Positions 36,180-46,452 of a stretch of DNA of 64,000 nucleotides are shown here, in pieces (within the stretch, counting starts at the first letter, position 1; each line of letters starts with the position of its first letter). Under the pieces are notes generated by a model. That model was not told the DNA's origin. It ran no database searches and saw only the letters and a list, made by a program, of their open reading frames with translations. The position numbers were made by a program, and so were the translations under genes. This stretch comes from Apostichopus japonicus (taxonomy: Eukaryota; Echinodermata; Holothuroidea; Aspidochirotida; Stichopodidae). Location of the stretch: positions 928,001 to 992,000 of the forward strand of contig NC_092577.1 of NCBI RefSeq assembly GCF_037975245.1. Direction: 5' to 3'.

Positions 36180-39100
36180 GAACATCGTATGGATCTTATG
36201 TGACGCCAACACATTCTGGTAGCAGCGGTGGGGGTGATTACAGTGGTGCTGGTGGGAGCACAATGAGGATAGAGGTAGGCCAGGAACTTCATTTAGATGG
36301 CAAGCTGAGGACTGAAGGCCAAGATGCCACTGGTGGCAACTCTGGTGGTGGCAGTGGAGGAAGCATCTGGGTATCAACTCTTTTGTTTTCAGGACATGGA
36401 TATATTTCTACCAATGGGGGAGATGGATTTGGTCTTGGCTATGGGGGAGCTGGTGGAAGGATTGCTGTACATGTTGGCTGGAGACGAGAGTTTTCAGGAA
36501 TCTATGAAGCTTTTGGAGGATTAGGTGGGCCAAATAATGGTGAAGATAATGGAGGAAATGCTGCAGGTGGGACGGTTTATTACACAGATACGAACCAGGG
36601 ACTGAATCATCGTAAGGCTCTGCCTTCCAATACAAGTGAAATCAGCTACGAGGACGGATTTACTAAGCTTTTGCTTGATAATGACAACCGGAATCATGCT
36701 TTACCCACAGTCATTGAGAATGATGAAGGCACAGCCACCTATGAGATAGATGAGGTAGAGATTAATAACCATGTAGTTCTTTGGTTACATGAGAAGGATG
36801 CCAGGCTAACCGTACATAAGTTTATCGGTGATCGTACAGGACTGTTGCACATGAGATACACCCAAGTCATGTACTGTGAAGTTGTGGAAAGCATGAGTGG
36901 TATCACAGTGGCTCCAGTCAGCTATAAGATCGATGCAGGTACTGAGGTGGTCTTTCCATCGACTCTTTTCATTCTAGGAACTCGGTCACACATTGATGGG
37001 CTCATCACTGGAGTAATGGATGTGTACTTTGCAGAAGGAGCAGACACAATTTTCACGTCGACATCTCAAACTGCTTTGGTAGAAAATGGAGAATACAGCT
37101 TTATAACAGAGCCTGGAAATATCTCTTTCAGTGAAATGACAATTCAAAAGGATTCTGTAGTTGAGCTTAGAGAAAATGAGAATGATCTGACTGTCTCTGT
37201 GAGTCTCTTTACCATCAAATATCATGGACTTATGAACATGAATCAAGGTTACATTGAGACAGGTGATGCCAACATCGAGAGCCAAGGAACATTAAACTTG
37301 AGTGGGACTGGATACTCTGGCCAGGAAGGCCCAGGTGCTGGCTGGACCACTGAAGATGGTTCTGGTTTAGGTGCTGGCCATGGTGGGTATGGAGGAGGAC
37401 CTGATCCAATTCAAGGTGGATTAGCAATGGGATCTTTGTATGAGCCTGATCACTTAGGTAGTGGCGGTGGACATGGGGGAGGTTTAGGTGGTACAGGAGG
37501 GGGGCGACTGCTGTGGGAGAATGGTAAAGAAATGAGGATAGATGGGCTCATTACCACATCTGCATCAGATGGTACTGGTGGAAATGCTGGAGGAGGGAGT
37601 GGTGGTTCCATTTTCATAAAGACTACAAACTTCACTGGTTATGGAGAACTGAATGCGAATGGCGGCAATGGAGCTGATTCCAGTCAACTTGCTGGTAGCG
37701 GATTTGGTGGAGGTGGAGGACGCATTTCTCTGCACGTAAGGCATAAGTACACTTATGCTGGACACTTGAATGCCTTTGGAGGTAGAGGAAAATCAGAGAA
37801 CTTTGGAGCAGCAGGTACTGTTTATGTCGAAGAAACTGCAAGAGGACCCCAGTATGCAGACATCAAATATGACAAGGAGACGGGTGTATATTACGAAGTT
37901 GCTAATCACAAACTACTGTATGTCAATAACAATGATCAACATGCTCCTTGGATGTTTACTCTCCTTACTGAAGGTGATCTAGACTTCTGGGAGATTGATG
38001 AAGCTCACGTCACAAGGTATGCTAATGTCAGATTTTACACCCCTCCTGCAAAGTCCAACGTCACCGTCATCATTCACAGGTTCTTGGGTGATAAGACAGG
38101 TCTCCTACATCTTCAGATAGATCAACTGCTCTTTGTAGAAGTCGTAGAGTCTATGACCAATGAGAGTATAGCTCCCATCAGTTATCGTCTGGATGCAGGA
38201 TCAGAAATCGTCTTCCCAGCGAGGGTTTATCTCATCGGTATCAGGAGCGAATTCAGAGGGTTGATCACCGGTATCCATGACTTGTTGGTCAGTAGAGGCG
38301 GCATTGCCAGTTTCTATTCTTCTGCTCACACGGCGAGGGTAGAAGACCAGGAGTACGTGGAAGTCACGCCATATGGCAATTTCAGTTTTGGAACCTTCAC
38401 TGTAGAAAGGAACTCTTGGGGAGAATTTCAGCAGATTGTTCATCCTATGAGCTTGATTTGCAGCGAGTTCAAAGTGAAATATCAGGCCCAACTGTTTATG
38501 AACATAGCTGAAATCCTCTCTAGTTATGCATGGATTGAAAGTGAAGGCATCTTTCATCTGGATGGTCGTGGACATGAAGGGGAGGAAGGTACCGGAGCTG
38601 GCTTCACCCACAATGGGATTGGTATGGGTGCAGGACATGGAGGACAAGGAGGTGGACCTCCACCATATGGTGGTGAACCATACAATTCAGTTTATACCCC
38701 AGTGGGTATTGGTAGTGGCGGTGGACATGGACTGGGGGTTGGTGGTAGAGGAGGGGGCTTTCTGTGGTGGAAGGTAGGTCAGAAGTTGCATGTTAATGGT
38801 GAGTTGGCTCTAAGAGGTATCTCTGGAGAAGGAACTGACTCAGGTGGAGGGAGTGGTGGATCTCTATTAGTGGAGTCCACCAATGTGACAGGACATGGTA
38901 TCATTGACATAAGTGGAGGCAAAGGACTTGGAAGGGGCGGAGGTGGTGCTGGTGGTAGGAGTGGCATCCATTGTCGATGGAGATACCAGTTTGGTGGAAA
39001 GTACATCGACCACGGAGGACTAGGAGGTGTTGGGTATGAAAGTTCACATGGAGGAGCCGCTGGTACTGTGTACAAGGAAGAGAACCAAAGACCACTAGAA

Positions 39101-42100
39101 TATCGTATCTTGAAATACAGCAAGGTACTAAACCACACCTATTTTGATGTTGACCACAAGTTTTTACACACTGACAATGATGGAGTGTTGGTTCCACCCG
39201 CAACTATGATCATGGAGGTGGATACAGTATCCTATGTATTCGATGAACTGGAACTGACCGGTGCAACCCGCCTTTTAATCTACCATCCCACAAATGAGAC
39301 GCAAGTCAACATAACACTCCATTTGTTCATTGGGGATAAGACAGGTCAATTGCACCTTCGAATAAATCAGATAGCTTACGTTGAATACTTGGAGTCTCAT
39401 ACAAACAAAACGGAAGCCCCGTGTAGCTTTATTCTTGACTCTGGTTCCATAATGGTTCTACCAACAGAGTTCCACATGCATGGTACCAACAGCTCTCTTG
39501 GAGGGATGTTGGTCGGGGTTCATCACCTCTACATTGAAGATAATGCATTTGCTATCTTCTTCTCAACAGCAAATACTGCTCTTATTGAGAATAGGGAATA
39601 TGTGGATGTTACACCACCAGGAAACTTCTCATTTGCAACAATAACAGTCAAGTTTGGTGGTGTTGCAGGCTTTTCAAGAATCACTGGTGACTTAAGTATT
39701 GAATCCAGTGAATTTAGGGTGAAATACGGTGGACAGCTCTTTGTCAATCATGTACAAATTTACTCTACCTATGCTTGGGTTGAAAGTCAAGGCATCTTTC
39801 ATCTAGATGGGACAGGGTTCAAAGCAGAGGGTGGTCCTGGTGCAGGGTTTACTATTGATGGAGTAGGGTATGGTGCTGCCCATGGTGGACAAGGAGGGGG
39901 CCATGATACCCTGCTGGTGAGGGAGCCTTACGGTTCTATCTTCGATGCCCTGACCCTTGGAAGTGGAGGAGGAAATGGAGGTGGTACCGGAGGCAGTGGT
40001 GGAGGACAACTGCATTGGCTTGTCAGTCATTCCCTTGAGATGAATGGATTATTGTCTCTTAAAGGACAAGCAGGTGTAGGAGGGAATGCAGGTGGGGGCA
40101 GTGGTGGATCGGTATTAATAGAAACCACCAACATGACTGGTCATGGGGAAATAAATGTTGTAGGTGGTGATGCCACTGGTGCTGGGTGCGGCGGTTCCGG
40201 AGGTCGTATTGCGATCCATTGCAGATGGCGTTACACTTATGGAGGATTGTTTGTGGACCATGGGGGAATTGGCTCTGGCCAGAATATAGAAAGTTATGGT
40301 GCTGCAGCAGGAAGTGCCTACGTTGAGGAGAACCTTCGCCCTCTGCCATACAGAAAGGTCAAATATTTGAAAGGTACCAACACAACACTACTAGAGGTGG
40401 ACCACAAATATGTTCACATTGACAACGAAGGTATATACGTACCTGTAGCGACAGTCTTCATGCACAATGATGCCATTGCCTATGAGATCGACGAACTGGA
40501 GTTGACTGGAGCCTCGAGACTTATCATCTATCATCCGAACGTATCCCTGGTAAATCTGACCGTTCATACATTTATTGGAGACAAAACTGGACAACTTCAT
40601 CTCAGAAGCAACCAAAAGGTGTATGCTGAAGTAGTTGAGTCAGAAACTAATAGAACTGAGGCACCATGCAGCTTCCTGGTAGATTACGAATCAGAGATTT
40701 TCTTTCCTTCCGAGGTCCATCTACACGGCACTAGGACAGAGATGCATGGGCGTGTCACGGGTGTTCACAAGATGTTCATTGAGGACAAGGCCGATGTGAT
40801 CTGGACATCGACTGCTCAGACAGCTATTATAGAAAAAAGGGAATATGTCCACCTCTCAGAAGAAGGGAACTTCTCTGTGCCAGAACTGACTATCAAGAAA
40901 GGCGGAAAACTGTCGTTCTTGAAAATTTCTGGTGAAATAATCGTAGATGTTGCTGATTTTGAGGTAAAGTACCAAGGACTGGTTTTAATGAACCATGGAA
41001 TGATTGACTCTGGTCATGCAGATTTGGAGAGTGAAGGAGTCATCACTTTAGATGGCAAAGGTTTCAGCAGTGGTGCAGGGCCAGGCGGGGGGATATCTGA
41101 AAGTGGTAGTGGCACAGGGGGTAGCCATGGTGGCCAGGGAGGTGCATTTAGTAGCTCCAACACAGGGTCACCCTATGGGTCAGTGTACACCCCAGCAGGC
41201 TGGGGAAGTGGAGGAGGCTCAAGTACCTACGGTGAAGGTGGTAGCGGGGGTGGGTTCCTCCACTGGAAGATTGGTAAATTAATCCACCTGAATGGTGTTT
41301 TATCAGCCAATGGTGAAGCTGCCTCAAGCACTAATGCTGGAGGAGGTAGTGGAGGAGGTATACTACTAGAGGCAACGAACTTTACAGGTCATGGCGATAT
41401 TCAAGTCAATGGTGGCGAAGGATCAGCAGGTGGAAGTGGAGGCTCCGGCGGTCGAATGGGAATCCATATCGATCATCAGAACGATTTCGGCGGCCGTTAC
41501 TCATCAGTTGGTGGTCTGGCAGGGTCTTCTCATTCTAACTCATTTTATGGACATGGTGCTGCTGGGACGGTATACAAGTTTGAATCCCGAAGAGGACCTC
41601 AGTACAGAGACCTGAAGTACAATGATCCTGCTAGAAATCTCACCACCATCAAACCCGAGCATTCCAAACTAAAGGTGGACAACGGACCAATTGATGTTGA
41701 CCATCCTGTGATGGTAATGGAGGAAGACATTGTGTTCTATGAATTTGATGAGGTACAAGTGGAAGGCTACTCTTACGTCCATTTCTATCACCCAGCGGAT
41801 GCCCATAATGTCACTGTTGTTATTCATGAACTAACTGGTAACAAGAAAGGTCTGATACGAGTCCAAGACAGACAGAGACTGTTTGTCAACGTCGTCGAAT
41901 CAACCCATACGTATCTGGATGCCCCCTGTGGGTTCCACGTCGACTGGGGAGGCGAACTTGTTCTTCCAACTACAGTCATCATTCTAGCAGAAGCTGTGAT
42001 AATAGAGGGCAGACTAACTGGGGTAGAAGAACTCATCGTGGAGAGGAATGGAGAAATTCAATTTATAGGTAGAGCTTTTACTGAGCAGCTTCACGAGATC

Positions 42101-42407
42101 CTTTGGCACGAAGATGCACCTTACGATAGTGGCAGAGCAGGCTGGGTGGAGATACCCTACGTCGTCGTAAACAATGAAGCAATGATAACATTGAAACTGA
42201 CAACACCAACGCATAAATTAGATGCTGGAGAGATGTTTGTGCTCAAAGGTGGAACTGTTAACATTGATGTACCAACTTGTTACATCAGTGCTGGTGATAT
42301 GATAATTGAGAGTGGAGGAACCATCACAGCTTCTGGCAGTGGTTTCTCTCAGAACCAGGGTTCTGGGAAAGGAACTGGTTACAGCGGCGCTGGACATGCA
42401 TCTACAG
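36180..42407 (+). CDS. Exon 28: 6.2-kb exon with five tandem glycine-rich units
   Basis: Phase 1 in and out, about 2,075 codons. Five units are marked by GGGSGGS/G at about 36343, 37590, 38844, 40091 and 41341, spaced 1,247-1,254 bp (about 416 residues). Each runs YGSxYxP, GGGxxxW, GGGSGG, TGHGxIxxxGG, GGxGGRxxxH, GGxGxxxxxxGAAGTVY, VDNxxxxxP, YExDEVE, GDKTGLLHLR, VVESxTxxxAPxSxxxDxG, GxxTGVHxLxxE. Units 2-4 are closest to each other (ICRWRY-, EENxRPLxYR-type blocks), so the array grew by local duplication. Many N-X-S/T sequons. It ends TCTACAG|GTTTGT after a sixth GHAST turn. Confidence 0.94.
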
Positions 42408-43737
42408 GTTTGTAGCTTCCTATAAAAACTCTCTGTTTTTTATACAGGCTGTTAAATTTGTCATTATTAAAGAAGTTTTATACCAACTTGATATCACCAT
42501 TATACTTTTGGTGGTTAAATGCCATTAAGTTTAATGTATCTTAAAGTTACAGTGAGAATCTTACCTGGAAATAAGTTAGGAATTGATCAAATTAGATCTC
42601 TGTTCAAGCTTATATACCATGCTGAACTTTTGAATCAGAAATATTCTGATCCCACATGCAAAATGTAGATTAGAAATTTGGAAGTTTGAACATGATTGTG
42701 AAGTTATGGTTCCCCTTCTTCTTTTTTTTCCAAATAGTCTTAGAATTGGCCAAAGTCATGGCAGACACTTACTTCTTATATCCTTCAATCCCAGAGGATG
42801 GAGATGTTACTCATTCATGTCACTTTTGGAAATATAGTAGCCAAGGAAAGTGAAAACTTCAAAAGGGTTTGCAAGTTTGCTAAAACCATAACAACTGATC
42901 GGCATAATTATTCCTACTTATAACGATTAATTAATTTGCATACTTAATGTGATTGAATATTTGTGAGAATTTTTTTGTTGGCGGCTACTGTGTAGTTATT
43001 CTACTGCTTACTGGGACTGAAATGGTTTCATTTTGCTATGCTTATACAAACAGAGAAAAATATGTAACAGTTAGTAAAATTCTCAAAAGACAGAAGTATT
43101 CGATCAGAAATGTGGAAGATACATGCTATGATACTGTTAGTTTGAGTTCGAAAGGTATGAAATAAAATGTAATATGATCACAAACTTGATGTGTTTGAAG
43201 ACAACAGTGTTGTTTAAATATGATGACTTAGGAGTTTCATATTAGTGGCTACTACATGATAAGCTAAAATATGACATAACATTTTTGACATAGCATTCCA
43301 CAATGGTTAATAGGTTTTGATCATTCAGTACATACAGTACTCATCTAAAAGTGAGCTTCATTCACAATTTGCTGTATATGAAAGGAAAGTTTAAAGTTTG
43401 CACTTGACAGTTATTCCTTTTCTCTGTTCAGATTGGACATGTTAGGTGTCAGATGCACAGTTTTGCGACGAATTTCACAAAGACACACTGTCATTTCTAA
43501 GAATGCTGAGGGGGCTGCAGCATCACAGCAGCCAGGCTGCATAAATCATAATCTTCGTATACTCCTATGGTGTACCTAGATAATCACAATTGTTTGATAT
43601 TGGGGGTTGGCTGCAGGGGATTTTGCAGCTGCTGTTGCTGCTTACCTTTTTGACACAGTGCCAAAGGAAACTAGATTGTGACCATACAACTTAGGCAAAG
43701 ATTGGAATCTCTGTTGCAGTGGTGCTTTAAATTGTTG
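42408..43737. other. Intron with no recognisable content
   Basis: AT-rich, a short frame at 42953-43165 lacks family likeness, and there are no tandem repeats before the duplicated acceptor region. Confidence 0.65.
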
Positions 43738-43880
43738 TGCATGGCAAATGTGTTACTGGTTTCTTTATTTCTTTTACTTTTCATACTAGGAGGGGGCTTA
43801 TGTGGAGGAGAGCATAGCAAATGTTTTAATGGTTTCCTTTTTACTCTTCATAACAGGAGGGGGCTCAGGTGGAGGAGTGG
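43738..43880. repeat. ~70-bp duplication spanning the exon 29 acceptor
   Basis: ATGGCAAATG..TGGTTTCTTT..TTCATACTAG|GAGGGGGCTTATGTGGAGG is followed by ATAGCAAATG..ATGGTTTCC..TTCATAACAG|GAGGGGGCTCAGGTGGAGG. Both copies carry a pyrimidine tract, an AG and the exon's first bases. The two acceptors (43789, 43856) are 67 bp apart. Use of the upstream one would shift the frame, so only the second continues the Gly-rich reading. Confidence 0.9.
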
Positions 43881-43975
43881 CCTATGGGTCATTGATGACC
43901 CCTGACCTTCCAGGAAGTGGAGGTGGAGGTACTGGTGGAGCTGGTGGAGGATACCTTCATATTATAGTTGGGAAG
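43857..43975 (+). CDS. Exon 29: GGGSGGGVAYGSLMTPDLPG cassette
   Basis: Phase 1 in, phase 0 out (GGGAAG|GTAGTA). It reads GGGSGGGVAYGSLMTPDLPG, then SGGGGTGGAGGGYLHIIVGK. It is the YGSLxxP cassette of the unit that follows the five-unit exon. Confidence 0.86.
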
Positions 43976-44682
43976 GTAGTATTTGAACATACTCTGCATT
44001 CGTTTAAGAAGGGAGAGGGGGGGAGAGGGGCCAGGTAGGGTATTGATGAATATTCATTTATGACACAAGATGTACTTACATGTAATTATTATAGGAGAAT
44101 TATATCAGATTGTATACAAGCCAAGCAATATAAGTTTCTCATTTAAATCCATTATGCAGTGTTATCTAGGTGGGATTCTTGACCACATGATTATCTACAG
44201 AAAAGCAGGCTGGTCCTGAAGTGACCTCGTAAAATGATACTCTCAATTTGTAAAGAAAATACTTCAATGATCATAAATGATGTTAGTCTGTTTTTGTGAA
44301 GTTGCTTATTTCTTGCCAAAAATACCAATATTTTGGAAATTAAGTTCTTTCTAATCTTTTAAAAATTGATTTTCTCTTTAAGCCATTGAAAACATGATTG
44401 TGGTTACTATTTCAGCCAAAAGAATCTTTTCACTTGGACGTCTGCTCAAAATCCCCTCGTTAATTTACCATTTAGTCTATTACATAATTATCTAAAACAA
44501 TTACACATCTAACGTGTGATAGAAGTCTTTACATTGCCATCTGAAAAAGAAAAAAATACTGATGTGTTTGAAAAGTTTTTCTAACCTTTTGATAATCACT
44601 ATAACAAAGTTACAACCTTGCTACAAGTTAGAACCTGAAATATTTGTTATCCTGATTAATTGAATGCAATTGGTTACTTTCA

Positions 44683-44931
44683 GATGGATGTATGTATGTA
44701 TGTATTTTAGATCCTCCTGCAAGCAGGAACTCGCGAAGAAGCCATCATTGGCTTATCAAAGCCGCCCGTTGACCGAAGTCAGTCTCTTACTTTCAAATTT
44801 AACGTCCATGATTATGAATTGTCAATTGTCAACAACTCTGTAACTGGACGACATACATTAATCTTGGAGTGACTGGAACTCGGGACCTTATGATTGGAAG
44901 GCACCGGTGTTAACCACTGAGCTAACACTCC
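44683..44931 (-). mobile_element. tRNA-derived SINE (minus strand)
   Basis: On the minus strand the element starts GGAGTGTTAGCTCAGTGGTT, a good A-box region. It continues through a degenerate T-arm to CACTCC at 44866, which pairs perfectly with GGAGTG as a 6-bp acceptor stem. A body of about 170 bp follows and the 3' tail is (ATAC)n. It lies in the intron between exons 29 and 30. I see no clear target-site duplication. The family cannot be named with certainty. Confidence 0.85.
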
Positions 44932-44979
44932 ACAACATACATAACATTCATGTTCACCCTGTTTGTTTTCTTTCATCAG

Positions 44980-45127
44980 ATGTTGATCTGTGATGGCATT
45001 ATCACTGTTGATGGATCGCCTGGTTTATCCACTGTTACTGCTGCTGGTGGAGGGAGTGGGGGCAGTATTCAAATTCACACTTCTCAATTCAGAGGGCATG
45101 GCGAAATTCACTCTCACGGGGGCAGCT
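44980..45127 (+). CDS. Exon 30: CDGIITVDG / GGGSGGSIQIHT / GHGEIHSHGG
   Basis: Phase 0 in, phase 1 out (GCAGCT|GTAAAT). It reads MLICDGIITVDGSPGLS, AAGGGSGGSIQIHTSQFRGH and GEIHSHGGSC. The leading Met is internal, not a start. Confidence 0.86.
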
Positions 45128-45698
45128 GTAAATACTACAACACAAATTGTAAATATTCTCTTTCAATTTATTATTCCATTTAGTGGTCATTAAGTAACCT
45201 CTTTAACATTTGTTTGCAGTAAATATCAGAGATAGATTAAAAGCCACATTTGAGTTTTTAGTGATTAAAGTAAATGTGATTATTTGTTGTATTCCTTTCA
45301 TATTCCAAAATAATGTTAAGTCAACTTTGGCTTAAAATTAAGAGAAATCAAATTCTTTAGATGTGTGCAGCAACTTTGCCCGTGTTCATTGTAATTTTTT
45401 AACTACTAGATTAAATATACAATGTCAAATACTTTTACTACCAGTTATTGCCAGTTAATGCTAAAGGCACAAGCAAGGATTGGTGTGAGGTAAGGGCAAG
45501 TGTCATATCCAACAATTTCTACATCAGGTCCATTTTACCTTGGAATGAAAAGTTTGGAGAAACCCATGAATTCTAATAACCTCCTTTTTCATTATGTCTC
45601 GTTTGAATATAATGAAGAATTTTTCTCAGTTACTACAATTCTGTTCTATAAGTAAGGAATATTTTATAAAAAAAATTTCAACTTGTTTGGACTATCAG
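45128..45698. other. Intron with no recognisable content
   Basis: AT-rich, no repeat. It ends in CTTGTTTGGACTATCAG, a rather purine-interrupted acceptor. Confidence 0.65.
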
Positions 45699-45994
45699 AC
45701 AATTCCGGGGGAGGTTCTGGAGGCCGGATCGCCATTTACCAGAGGGAGTCAAAGCGATTCCGAGGCATGGTCTCAGCTCTGGGAGGATCTTGCTCAAGTG
45801 ACTACTACGGTGGCCCCGGATCTGTTGTGAACGTGGTTACTCTAGGTACCGACATCGAGAACTTCCTGGAAATTGACAACCTCGGAAGGAATTCAGCCTC
45901 ATACTGCTCCCAACCTGTAGTTCTGACAGTGGACGAGAAGTTCTGGTTTGAGGAGATTTACCTGAAGAGGAGGGCCTGTTTCTCCCTCTCTGTG
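45699..45994 (+). CDS. Exon 31: GGGSGGRIAIYQ to EEIYLKRRACFSLSV
   Basis: Phase 1 in (T|AC = Tyr), phase 0 out (TCTGTG|GTATGC). It reads NSGGGSGGRIAIYQRESKRF, RGMVSALGGSCSSD, GGPGSVVN, LEIDNLGRNSAS and FEEIYLKRRACF. Same cassette as exons 12 and 25, with added Cys. Confidence 0.88.
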
Positions 45995-46452
45995 GTATGC
46001 GTCTTTGGATCTGTACCCAGTTTTCATACTTTAATATTAAAGGTCTTTTCATTGAAAGTATTTAATCTGTGAATGGGCTGTAAATATTTCCTCACAGATA
46101 TCGTCTCTTTCCCGATCTGTGATGATAGCACTTAACGATTGAGATGAGGTTGAATCTATCACCAACAGTAACAGGAAAGAAGAGAGTAGAAGAGGTTTCA
46201 TGAACGTATCTTATGTTTTCAATCTCTTACATTTGGGGCGAGATTGAGATTTGAAACACTGACTTTCATTTTCCATTGTTCTAGCTACCAATCCTAACTT
46301 GGATCAGATTTACAATGCAATCTTTCTTTAGTAGGAATGATGCTCAAATCCTTCAGAATCTTCCAATTTCTATAAGCCATGATCCACATATTTCCTTTGA
46401 TGATGGTTTCTCTGTATTTGATACATTTGTACTTCTGCTTTTTACCCAGCAG
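45995..46452. other. Intron ending in a NAGNAG acceptor
   Basis: No repeats. The 3' end is TTTTTACCCAGCAG|GCTGAG. Either AG keeps the frame, with or without one Gln. Confidence 0.75.

Noticed and set aside
42953-43165. 70-residue open frame in the intron after exon 28
   Set aside because: No phase-compatible splice sites and no likeness to any module; expected by chance in an intron of this length.
44866-44931. A functional tRNA gene
   Set aside because: Only 66 nt, degenerate T-arm, embedded in a longer element with an (ATAC)n tail: a SINE head.
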